Below are positions 1-8,240 of a stretch of DNA of 64,000 nt, piece after piece. The translations under genes and the position numbers were made by a program. Source of the DNA: Caldithrix sp964598255 (GTDB taxonomy: Bacteria; Calditrichota; Calditrichia; Calditrichales; Calditrichaceae); NCBI GenBank assembly GCA_964598255.1, contig CAZRBA010000105.1, forward strand, positions 62,001 through 126,000, read 5' to 3'. The stretch's first letter is position 1. Each line of letters begins with the position of its first letter. Under the pieces are notes generated by a model that was given only the letters and a program-made list of their open reading frames with translations, did not search any database and had not been told where the DNA came from.

Positions 1-4
1 TCAT
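1..4 (-). CDS. Start of a downstream gene (partial, only the start codon visible)
   Basis: An ATG lies on the minus strand at positions 4-2, preceded by a strong ribosome-binding site (TAAGGAG at 20-14, spacing 9). It follows the cheW stop codon by about 50 bases in the same direction, so it is probably the next gene of the chemotaxis operon. No product can be named from one codon. Confidence 0.5.
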
Positions 5-54
5 GCCTTATTTCTCCTTAAAAGATCATTGTGCGAATTTGCTTTTTGGCCCAC

Positions 55-543
55 TTAAGGCTGCGTTTCCAAATCGGCAATTTCTTCATCAAAAAGCAAG
101 GCTTCCAAATCCAAAATCATAGTTACCTGTTCGCTGTTTTTGGTTAATCCGCGCAAAAACGGAGTACGCCTGTTCTTCCGCAATTGCGGGGGCGGTTCGA
201 TTTGTTCCGGAATAACCGTTTGCACTTCGCTTACCGCATCCGCAATAAGCCCGATAAGCATATTGCGTGCTTGCGTTACCACAATACAGGTACGATCGTC
301 GTAGGCGCGTTCGGGCAGCCCCAAACGTAACCGGGCATCGATTACGGGAATCACCCGTCCGCGCAAGTTGATTACGCCTTTTATCGAGTTTTTTTCATTA
401 GGCAATGGGGTAATTTTCTGCAAACCGATTATTTCGGCCACGTAGCGAATTTCGAAGGCAAAGCCTTGATCACCCAAGCGGAATACCAGATATTTGTTCT
501 TTTGCAAATCGATTTCATGATTTGACAAAGTATCTTCGGTCAT
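55..543 (-). CDS. cheW: Chemotaxis coupling protein CheW
   Basis: 162 aa, a single CheW domain over almost the whole length (about residues 15-155). Family knowledge: CheW is a cytoplasmic SH3-like adaptor that links methyl-accepting chemoreceptors to the kinase CheA. Seen in the sequence: the N-terminal 'YLVFRLGDQGFAFEI' strand, the 'GVINLRGRVIPVIDARLRLG' block typical of CheW, and 'ILDLEALL' at the C-terminus. It lies 12 bases downstream of cheA on the same strand, so the two are surely co-transcribed. Length is normal. It is followed by a further gene start at the window edge. Nothing in it is unusual. Confidence 0.95.
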   Translation of the reverse strand: MTEDTLSNHEIDLQKNKYLVFRLGDQGFAFEIRYVAEIIGLQKITPLPNEKNSIKGVINLRGRVIPVIDARLRLGLPERAYDDRTCIVVTQARNMLIGLIADAVSEVQTVIPEQIEPPPQLRKNRRTPFLRGLTKNSEQVTMILDLEALLFDEEIADLETQP

Positions 544-555
544 TCTCTGGCTCCT

Positions 556-2739
556 TTATGCTTCCACCGTTGCTATTTTCCACTGCGTATTGGTAGCCAT
601 TGCTTCCAAATAGCCCAGCATGGCACCCAAATCCAAAACCAGGCAAATAGCACCATTACCCAAAACCGCACAGCCCGATACACCTTCCAACGTTCCCAAA
701 TAATCGGGTAACGGTTTTAGAACCAGTTGCTGTTCGCCTAATATTTCATCCACCCGAAAGCCAACCGTCTTGCCTCCTATTTCGCTTATCACCACAATGC
801 CGTCTTCTTGCGACGAATCGGTGGGGCTTCCGCTCTGACGATGGAATTGTTGCAAATGCATTACCGGAATAAATTGCCCGCGCACATTAATAACCTGCTG
901 CCCGTCTACCAATCGGCTCGTTTGGTTATGGCCCACTTGCAGCGATTCACGAATATCAAGAATGGGAATCGCATAAAGCGTCTCTCCGCTGCGCACCAGC
1001 ATTGCGTCAATAATGGCAGTAGTTAACGGAATTTTCATAATAATCGTTGTTCCCGAATTGGGAACCGTACTTAATGAAATACTACCACGAATTTTTTCGA
1101 TATTTTTTTGCACAACATCCATCCCCACACCGCGACCTGAAATATTGGTAATTTTATCTGCTGTCGAAAAGCCAGGTTCAAAAATCAAATTGTAAATGCT
1201 CTGATCTTCTTCCGGAATATGCCCGTTAGGAATTAGGCCGCGTTGCCAGGCACGCTGTAGTATTTTGTCTTTGTTAAGTCCCTGCCCATCATCTTTGACG
1301 GTAATCCAAATTTGCCCGCCAACCCGTTGCACGTCTATCACTATTTTTCCTTTGCGTGGTTTACCCTTTTTTAGGCGTTGTTCGGGCGTTTCGATGCCAT
1401 GATCCAATGCATTGCGCAAAATATGAATTAACGGATCGGAAATGTGCTCAATTATGGAACGATCCACTTCCGTTTCGTCGCCATTGACAATAAATTCCAC
1501 CTCTTTTTCTTTTTTCGAAGAGATATCGCGTACCAAACGGTGCATTTTGCCCAATAACCCCGATAGCGGAACCATGCGCATGGATGTTGCCAAATCCTGA
1601 AGTTCGCGAATATTTTTCTGCAAATAGAGCAAGGCCTTCAAAAAATCTTCTTCCTGACCATTTTGCGGAACATATCGATTTAACAAGGTCGATTCGGCAA
1701 TGACAATTTCACCCACCAAATCCATCAATTGATTGAGCTTTTCAATATCCACCCGAATAACATCGCTGAGTTTTTGTTTAAAAAAACGCGACGAACTTGG
1801 CGGATGCGTATTTTTTTGTTCGCTTAAAAAAGGCTGCTTTGGCTCAGAAGCTTGTTCTTTTCCGGCTAATTCCGTTTTGTCCGGCAACGAAACAATATCG
1901 TCCATTAAATCCAACAAGGCATTTTTTCCGGCGATTATCGGCGGCTTGTCTTCTTTTATCGCTTCCAATGCCGCGCCAATAAAATCGATAATTTGCAGCA
2001 TCAGCGAAATTTGTCTTTCTTCCAATAGAATGGTCTGCTCCCGAGCGGCTTCAAAAATGTTTTCCGCCTTATGGCACAGTTGGCTGATATCAGTAAAGCC
2101 TAAAAACCCGGCATTGCCTTTAATCGTGTGTAACGCCCTAAAAACGTTGTTCAAGCGCTCCATATCTTCGGGATTTTTTTCCAGAGCCATTAAATCTTGC
2201 TCCAATTGGTCCAGTAATTCGCGGGTTTCGTCCGCAAACTCTTTTTTCATGCGGGCGGAAATCACAATTCCCGTTTTTGTTGTCTCAGACAAATTCTCCC
2301 TTGTTTTTTGCGATTGCGAATCGGCAGACTCCGTAATTTGGCGCAATCGGTTTTGCAAATCCGAAAAGTCGGATTGAAACCCATGCTCCTCCCCATGTTC
2401 TTTGATGTGGTCCAAAATCATTTGTAAGGCGTCACAAACTTCAAAAAACAAATCGATATGCGTTTTTTGCAGCGATCGTTTACCCTTGCGGATATGATCC
2501 AACAACGATTCCGCTTGATGGGTTAACGCGTTAATCAATTTAAACTGCAAAAATCCGGCATTGCCTTTAATGGAATGGAAAACTCGAAACAGGCTGTCAA
2601 CAAGGGCATTATCCGCCCCACCGGCAGAAGCAAGCTGGTCTTCCATTTGCAATAAAAGCGTTTCGGCCTTTTCCAGTCCTTCGCTGGCTTCATTCACAAA
2701 ATCCGCTCGTATTTCTTTTTCTTCGTCGTTCATACCCAT
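556..2739 (-). CDS. cheA: Chemotaxis histidine kinase CheA with two HPt domains
   Basis: 727 aa. Order: HPt domain 1 (about 5-115, phospho-His55 in 'FHSIKGNAGF'), HPt domain 2 (about 165-275, His204 in 'LHTIKGNAGF'), dimerisation helices starting at 'VIRVDIEKLNQLMDLVGE', HATPase with 'LRNALDHGIETPEQR', 'VKDDGQGL' and 'GRGVGMDVV', then a C-terminal CheW-like domain. No receiver domain is attached. CheA autophosphorylates on the HPt histidine and passes phosphate to CheY/CheB. Two successive HPt domains are less common than one and suggest either two phospho-outputs or dosage. The start ATG has AAGG six bases upstream; a second ATG two codons on is possible. It sits between a FapA-family gene and cheW in one operon. 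No cheY, cheB or receptor gene is in view. Confidence 0.95.
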   Translation of the reverse strand: MGMNDEEKEIRADFVNEASEGLEKAETLLLQMEDQLASAGGADNALVDSLFRVFHSIKGNAGFLQFKLINALTHQAESLLDHIRKGKRSLQKTHIDLFFEVCDALQMILDHIKEHGEEHGFQSDFSDLQNRLRQITESADSQSQKTRENLSETTKTGIVISARMKKEFADETRELLDQLEQDLMALEKNPEDMERLNNVFRALHTIKGNAGFLGFTDISQLCHKAENIFEAAREQTILLEERQISLMLQIIDFIGAALEAIKEDKPPIIAGKNALLDLMDDIVSLPDKTELAGKEQASEPKQPFLSEQKNTHPPSSSRFFKQKLSDVIRVDIEKLNQLMDLVGEIVIAESTLLNRYVPQNGQEEDFLKALLYLQKNIRELQDLATSMRMVPLSGLLGKMHRLVRDISSKKEKEVEFIVNGDETEVDRSIIEHISDPLIHILRNALDHGIETPEQRLKKGKPRKGKIVIDVQRVGGQIWITVKDDGQGLNKDKILQRAWQRGLIPNGHIPEEDQSIYNLIFEPGFSTADKITNISGRGVGMDVVQKNIEKIRGSISLSTVPNSGTTIIMKIPLTTAIIDAMLVRSGETLYAIPILDIRESLQVGHNQTSRLVDGQQVINVRGQFIPVMHLQQFHRQSGSPTDSSQEDGIVVISEIGGKTVGFRVDEILGEQQLVLKPLPDYLGTLEGVSGCAVLGNGAICLVLDLGAMLGYLEAMATNTQWKIATVEA

Positions 2740-2762
2740 TTTTAACCTTGACGTTTATCCGT

Positions 2763-4247
2763 TCACCGTACAGAATTTTCAACATTTTTATTGTTGTGTG
2801 CGGTAATAACCATTTCGCCGCTTATGCGATCAAAGCGAATGGTTACGTTTTCTAATGGTTTGGTCAATTTGACACTTTTATTAGCCGTACTGATCAAAAC
2901 GCCTCTGGCAATTTTTCCGTAAACCCGAATTTGCGGATCTTCCGTTTGTCTATTTTCGCGCGCATAATAGGCCAAAATAATTTTGGTGGACAAAAATTCG
3001 TCAATCAAATCGCGGTAATCATTCACATTTTTGTGCAAGGTGCCATAGGTTTCTTTTAATTGCTCGTACAAACGCATCATGGTGGTATCGAGCAGTACGT
3101 TTTTTTTGCCCGACTCTTTTAATCGGGTAAAATAATTGATCAGTACTTGTTTTTCGCGGGCCAGTTTGTCCTTCAGTTCTTCAATGGAATACTCCATGCG
3201 GTTTAACCGGTTTTCTGCTTTTTTATTTTCGATTACCCGATGCAAATAGGATTCGTTTTTCAGAAAGGACGGCCCAAGATACACCTGACTACCGGCGCGA
3301 ATTTCATCGGCAATAAGACGATTTTGCACGCGAATTTCCGACTCGTCAACAATGCGGGCAACTACATTCCTGTGACTGATAATGATCGATTGGGTGATGA
3401 TTTCATTAACCAAAACGTCTTCACCGGCCGAAATACGATAACGCTTAATGTGCGGGGCAATTACTGATTTTCCGGCAATAATGCGGCTGTTCTCAATTTT
3501 TTTGGAATTATCGATACCTTCCAGTGCATGCACATATCCTTTTACCTTGATAAACGAAGAATGGATCATTCCGGTAACAAAAACGTTTGACGGCAATTCC
3601 AAATTGGAATAGGAATGAATATCTTCCAATACATGCACACCAAACTGTTCGTCGAGCTTCCCGTGAATTTCTCCCAAACCGCGTACGGTTAAAATGGGGA
3701 ACACATAAATCTTACCCCATTTAGAAATAAAAGCTGTTCCCTCTATTTGCGAAAAAACCTGGCCGTTTTTTGCCCGAACATTGGCTCCGTTAAAAATGCG
3801 TAAATCATAAATATTTTCCAGCACCTTTTTTTCTTCCTTATGTCCGTCCGGATAGCGCAAAACCGTACGAAAAGGTTTAACCGTGCTCACCAACTTTTGA
3901 TTGGCCAACACCCATAAATCGTCTTTAATAAAAGGGATATCCTCACCGTTTACAATGCGCAAATAAGTCGTTTCATCAAACTTCCGCCCGAAATGCACAT
4001 TAAATTCGGGAGGTTCGTCCTGATAATAAGCGCAGGCAACGGGAACTTCGTTAATATCTTCCCGCTGCAATAATTCTATGGAGTTATTTAAAATACCTTC
4101 CGTAATACCCAACCTTTTCAAACCCGAAATGACATCACCGGTTTTAACCGATCCGCTCAGTTTTTGAGCAATCAAAAGTTTTCCGTCGAGCAAAGGAACA
4201 ATACGCAAAGAACCTTTGCGCAGATCTACCTGAGTGGCGGTTTTCAT
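2763..4247 (-). CDS. FapA-family (DUF342) polymer-forming protein
   Basis: 494 aa. The middle (about residues 140-345) is a run of short valine/isoleucine/glycine-rich strands ('NVFVTGMIHSSFIKVKGYVHALEGI', in parts) expected of the DUF342 beta-helix; it is followed by a charged coiled coil (about 350-430, 'NRLNRMEYSIEELKDKLARE') and a short C-terminal strand region. This order, N-domain, beta-helix, coiled coil, matches the FapA/DUF342 family. Members include FapA of Vibrio and Bacillus proteins whose biochemical role is poorly defined, some of them tied to polar localisation or signalling. The gene is 10 bases downstream of a receiver-like gene and 23 bases upstream of cheA, so a function in the chemotaxis/flagellar programme is inferred from context only. 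Confidence 0.75.
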   Translation of the reverse strand: MKTATQVDLRKGSLRIVPLLDGKLLIAQKLSGSVKTGDVISGLKRLGITEGILNNSIELLQREDINEVPVACAYYQDEPPEFNVHFGRKFDETTYLRIVNGEDIPFIKDDLWVLANQKLVSTVKPFRTVLRYPDGHKEEKKVLENIYDLRIFNGANVRAKNGQVFSQIEGTAFISKWGKIYVFPILTVRGLGEIHGKLDEQFGVHVLEDIHSYSNLELPSNVFVTGMIHSSFIKVKGYVHALEGIDNSKKIENSRIIAGKSVIAPHIKRYRISAGEDVLVNEIITQSIIISHRNVVARIVDESEIRVQNRLIADEIRAGSQVYLGPSFLKNESYLHRVIENKKAENRLNRMEYSIEELKDKLAREKQVLINYFTRLKESGKKNVLLDTTMMRLYEQLKETYGTLHKNVNDYRDLIDEFLSTKIILAYYARENRQTEDPQIRVYGKIARGVLISTANKSVKLTKPLENVTIRFDRISGEMVITAHNNKNVENSVR

Positions 4248-4257
4248 ATCCTATCAC

Positions 4258-4746
4258 CTATCCTAAAATTGATTCCAGTTGACGCATAAACTCCTGGGTT
4301 CTATCCAAATACGCCTTTACCTCCTCCCATTTATTGCGATACTTTTGCTCTGTATATTCAAGAGAATGGTCTACATTTATCAGCTCGCTTAGAATTTCGA
4401 CCAAGCGTTCAAGCTTAAGGGGCTTTTTCAAATCCCCAGCATGGGGATAACTTTTGGCTGCCTGAAATTGCGGACTAAAAAGCTTATTAAATAAAAAATA
4501 TACAGGAATAATATGATCTTTTTCATCCCTTTTTACTTGCGGAAAATGTTTTAAAAATGAAGGGATGTTAACAATGCCCAATTCCACATTGAGGAAGACG
4601 ACCAATAGCTCTTCGTCTCTGACAAGATTCAGAGATTTACCCCAATTATGAATAACCAAGGTATCCGCATTCAATGTCCGTCCCAAATGCGTAATCAAAC
4701 GGATCGTCGTATCGTCATTATCCAGAATCAGAATTTTCTTATTCAT
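4258..4746 (-). CDS. Degenerate receiver-domain protein (pseudo-receiver)
   Basis: 162 aa with the outline of a CheY-type receiver: acidic pocket 'LDNDD' (8-12), hydrophobic strand 3 'LLVVFLNVELG' and the conserved Lys-Pro near 108-109 ('LKKP'). The position that normally carries the phospho-accepting Asp is Asn53 ('FLNVELG'). Family knowledge says that such receivers cannot be phosphorylated in the usual way and often work as constitutive protein-binding modules. The C-terminal 45 residues ('YTEQKYRNKWEEVKAYLDRTQEFMRQLESIL') look helical and may dimerise. A strong AAGGAAGG ribosome-binding site precedes the ATG. It is the first gene of the operon that continues with the FapA-family gene, cheA and cheW. 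Confidence 0.7.
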   Translation of the reverse strand: MNKKILILDNDDTTIRLITHLGRTLNADTLVIHNWGKSLNLVRDEELLVVFLNVELGIVNIPSFLKHFPQVKRDEKDHIIPVYFLFNKLFSPQFQAAKSYPHAGDLKKPLKLERLVEILSELINVDHSLEYTEQKYRNKWEEVKAYLDRTQEFMRQLESILG

Positions 4747-5140
4747 AATTTTCCTTCCTTAAAGCCGGACATTCGTAAGAACAGCCCGCAATAGCAACCG
4801 GCCCGATGAACGGCGGCTCTATGTCTTATTAACGATCAAATTTTACCCAAACGCGGGGTAAAATTCGATATTGCCCGAAAACTGAACAAAATTTTTCTTT
4901 TCAACTACTACATAAGTCGTGGATTTTGACCATTTTTTAAATTCCGACAGCTTAAAATAAGAGAAAATAACATTAAAGGTTCGCAACTTTTCGGTCGAAA
5001 AAGGATTGTTAATCCCGGGTAGCGTATTCGTTTTGACTCATTTGCGCATTCGGAGGGGCAATTGATTGCGAAATACCGCGTTTCGCAAAGCAAATCGTAA
5101 TTAACTGATAGGGATTGTCAGTAAACGGGCAAAAGAAATA
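4747..5140. other. Divergent intergenic region with promoters
   Basis: About 390 bases between the divergently transcribed pseudo-receiver operon (minus) and the hybrid kinase (plus). It must hold promoters for both. The only clear structure is the perfect inverted repeat at 4839-4865. No convincing gene is seen. Confidence 0.5.
4839..4865. repeat. Perfect 10-bp inverted repeat, possible operator
   Basis: Arms AATTTTACCC (4839-4848) and GGGTAAAATT (4856-4865) are exact reverse complements around a 7-nt centre, AAACGCG. It lies about 95 bases upstream of the chemotaxis operon start and about 275 bases upstream of the hybrid kinase start. No T-run follows on either strand as in a terminator, so a dimeric regulator's operator is a reasonable guess. 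Confidence 0.4.
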
Positions 5141-8100
5141 ATGGCCAATATTTTAATCGTTGAAGACGCAAAAATTACTCGTTACACATTGCGCACCTAT
5201 CTTGAAGACGATTTCCGTCATATTCATACCGCCGAAAATTTTAAAGAAGCACAAGCCTTAATACAAAAACACGATTTTGATGTTGTAATTACCGACCTGA
5301 TGTTGCCGGACAAAAACGGCCTGCATATTTTAAAAGAAGCGCACCAAAAAAGACAAAACACCAAAGTAATTATCATTACCGCCCAGCCCGATGTGGCTTC
5401 CGCTACGCAGGCCGTGCGCGAAGCGGCGTTCGATTACCTGAGCAAACCGGTAGACAAAGAAACTTTAACCCGTACCGTGCGTCGGGCGCTGGAAGTTAAA
5501 AAGCTTTCGGAAGAAAAAGAACGCCTTTTTGAAGAGAATTTACGCTATCGTAAAGAACTGGAACGACTGGTTGACATCCGTACCCAATCGTTGAGAAAGC
5601 GCGAACAAACATTTCGTTTGATGTTTGAAAACAATCCCATGCCAATGATTATCTACAACGCGCATTCGCTTGAAATTCTTGATGTTAATTATGCAACATT
5701 ATCGCTTTATGGTTATGCTCGGGAAGAACTCATCGGACGTTCGGTAACGCTTTTGTTCAAAGATCCTTCCCAGGTTCCCAGACATACTACCAACGAACAC
5801 GAAGAAGAAACATTAATTCAAAGTTCGAGAGAATTGGTCAATTTGACCAAAGAAGGCAAAAAGATTTATGTGGAAATTATGTCTCACCATTTTCTTTACG
5901 ACGATTTGCCTGCTTGCTACATTATGATCAAAGACATTTCGGAACGCAAACGCACCGAACGGGCACTCATCAAATCCGAAAAAAAATATCGCCTTCTTTT
6001 TGAAAACATGGCTCAGGGCGTTTTTTACCTTAAACCCAACGGACGAATTTTTTCAATTAATGAGGCTGCTATTAAAATCCTTCATTTTAATACATCCAAA
6101 GCGGGATTAACTATCGAGCATTTTAAGAGCTACCGCATTTACAACGAACAGGGCCACCCTTTAAATTGGGAACATTTCCCTCCGGTGAATGCACTGCAAA
6201 AAAAGCAAGCGATTTTGCACCGAATTATTCGTCTGCGCGCCGATGGCACCAAGGATATTTGGCTTATTATGGACTCGGTTCCCCATATCGAAAACCAAAC
6301 AGTAAAAGAGGTATTTACCACATTTAGCGATATTACCTTGCTAAAAAAAGCCGAATTCGATTTGCGCGAAAGCGAACAAAAGCTGCGTGCCGTATTAAAT
6401 GCCATTCCCGATCAACTTTTTTTGTTTTCCAGAGACGGCCATTGTCTGGATGCCAAATCCGATCGTTTAAATCCCGAAAAAAGCAATGAATTTATCGGCA
6501 AAACCGTTTTTGAAATTTTTCCTCACCCGCTGGCCCAACGTTTTCAGACCATGATTCTGTTAACCAACCGTACGGCCGAAGTGCAGACCTTTGAATACCA
6601 ACAGGAAAAAGGCGGTAAACTGCGAGATTTCGAGGCACGATTAATCCAAAGTACGGCCGGACAAATTTTGTGTTTAATTCGCGATATTACCGAACGTAAA
6701 CGCTACGAAAGCGATTTGCAAAAAAGCGAATCCAAATTCCGCATTTTGCTGGAATCGGCTTCTCAGGCTATTGTTTTGGTCAATGTGCACGGGCGGATTA
6801 CCTTGGTTAACTCGCAAACGGAGCGCCTGTTCGGATATTCCAGAGACGAGCTTATTCACCAACCAATGGAAATTTTGTTACCGTTTATTGAACGCGGTAA
6901 AAACAATGTTTTAAACCAAAATAATTTTCGTCATTTTTCCACGGACATTCCAAAAGGTACGCACGAATTAACCGGTATGCGCAAGGACGGAAGCGAATTC
7001 CCTTTTGAAATACGCTTTTCTCAGGTAGAAATGTTTGAAGGGCCGTTTATCATGGCTCTGATAACCGATATTTCCGCGCGCAAAAAACTGGAATCGCGCC
7101 TGCGCCGCGTAGAAAAATTAGAAGCCATTGGGCAGTTGGCCGGAGGCATTGCCCACGATTTTAATAATGTGTTAGCCGGTATTATCGGCCTGAGCGAACT
7201 ATCGCTAAGGCGCATTGATAAAAATGATCCCGTGTACGAAAACATTAAGCTAATTATCAAAAAATCGGAAAGCGCTGCCGATTTGGTACGCAAACTGCTT
7301 ATGTTTAGCAGGCAGCAACACATTGCCAAGCATCTGTTGAATTTGAACCAAATTGTCCTGAGCAATAAAAAGTTGCTGCAACGTTATCTGGGCGAAGACA
7401 TCCATTTAATCGTTCGTCTGGCCGACGATCTGCACCTAATCCACGGTGATGCCAGCGCCATGGACCAAATTATTACCAATTTGAGCATAAACGCTCGCGA
7501 TGCCATGCCGGATGGCGGCGAACTTTCCATCCAAACACGCAATATCACCATCAACGAAAAAGAAAAGGATTTACCACCTGGCGAGTACGTCATGTTCATC
7601 ATTGCCGATACAGGCATCGGTATGTCGGCCGATGTGCAAAAGCATATTTTCGAACCTTTTTTTACGACTAAAGAATTAGGGCAGGGTACCGGTTTAGGAC
7701 TGGCCACGGTTTACGGTTTGGTACAACAACACGACGGCTATATTCAGTTTTCCAGTAAACTCGGGGAGGGTACCGTCTTTAAAATTTATTTTCCGGCCGT
7801 ACTTGAAGATAAAAACCACACCAGCACCGAAACAGCCTCCGCCCAAGTAAAAGGCGGCAACGAGACCATTTTACTGGTGGACGACCAAATCGATATTTTA
7901 ACCACTTCCAAAGAAACGCTCGAATCGTACGGTTACAAAGTTTTGATTGCCGGAAACGGAATTCAGGCGTTGGAAATATTCGAACGGTATCATGATATCA
8001 TTCATCTGGTAATTTCGGATGTGGTCATGCCCGATATGGATGGCATTGAATTACGTATGCTTTGCCAGCAAATTAAACCTCAAATTAAATTTCTCTTAAT

Positions 8101-8203
8101 GAGTGCTTTTAGTCCTAAGCTGGAAAATGAAGAAGGTTATTTGTTAAAGCCTTTTTTGGGAAACCAATTGGCGCGTAAAGTACGCCAGGTTCTGGACAGT
8201 TAA
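5141..8203 (+). CDS. Hybrid histidine kinase: receiver-PAS x4-HisKA-HATPase-receiver
   Basis: 1020 aa, no membrane segments, so cytoplasmic. Order: receiver 1 (1-120; Asp52, Lys102 in 'YLSKP'), a short coiled linker, four PAS domains (about 148-270, 275-400, 405-520, 525-650), HisKA with phospho-His672 in 'GGIAHDFNN', HATPase ('LSINARDAMPDGG', 'DTGIGMS', 'GQGTGLGLATVYGL'), receiver 2 with Asp960 ('VISDVVMPD'). The kinase core is of the 'AHDFNN' class. An N-terminal receiver in front of PAS domains suggests that it is itself the target of another kinase, feeding a branched phosphorelay. It faces the second hybrid kinase tail to tail with 37 bases between. The ligand is not evident. Ribosome-binding site is weak (AAAAGAAA). 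Confidence 0.9.
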   Translation: MANILIVEDAKITRYTLRTYLEDDFRHIHTAENFKEAQALIQKHDFDVVITDLMLPDKNGLHILKEAHQKRQNTKVIIITAQPDVASATQAVREAAFDYLSKPVDKETLTRTVRRALEVKKLSEEKERLFEENLRYRKELERLVDIRTQSLRKREQTFRLMFENNPMPMIIYNAHSLEILDVNYATLSLYGYAREELIGRSVTLLFKDPSQVPRHTTNEHEEETLIQSSRELVNLTKEGKKIYVEIMSHHFLYDDLPACYIMIKDISERKRTERALIKSEKKYRLLFENMAQGVFYLKPNGRIFSINEAAIKILHFNTSKAGLTIEHFKSYRIYNEQGHPLNWEHFPPVNALQKKQAILHRIIRLRADGTKDIWLIMDSVPHIENQTVKEVFTTFSDITLLKKAEFDLRESEQKLRAVLNAIPDQLFLFSRDGHCLDAKSDRLNPEKSNEFIGKTVFEIFPHPLAQRFQTMILLTNRTAEVQTFEYQQEKGGKLRDFEARLIQSTAGQILCLIRDITERKRYESDLQKSESKFRILLESASQAIVLVNVHGRITLVNSQTERLFGYSRDELIHQPMEILLPFIERGKNNVLNQNNFRHFSTDIPKGTHELTGMRKDGSEFPFEIRFSQVEMFEGPFIMALITDISARKKLESRLRRVEKLEAIGQLAGGIAHDFNNVLAGIIGLSELSLRRIDKNDPVYENIKLIIKKSESAADLVRKLLMFSRQQHIAKHLLNLNQIVLSNKKLLQRYLGEDIHLIVRLADDLHLIHGDASAMDQIITNLSINARDAMPDGGELSIQTRNITINEKEKDLPPGEYVMFIIADTGIGMSADVQKHIFEPFFTTKELGQGTGLGLATVYGLVQQHDGYIQFSSKLGEGTVFKIYFPAVLEDKNHTSTETASAQVKGGNETILLVDDQIDILTTSKETLESYGYKVLIAGNGIQALEIFERYHDIIHLVISDVVMPDMDGIELRMLCQQIKPQIKFLLMSAFSPKLENEEGYLLKPFLGNQLARKVRQVLDS

Positions 8204-8240
8204 AGGCGAATAATCGCACCCCGATCTAAAAAAACGGCTC

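Noticed and set aside
1733..2377. Long plus-strand frame of 214 codons inside cheA
   Set aside because: Antisense shadow of a well-defined CheA; rich in Ser and Cys as such shadows usually are.
4908..5093. 61-codon frame in the divergent intergenic region
   Set aside because: No ribosome-binding site, no recognisable pattern and it lies where the promoters are needed.
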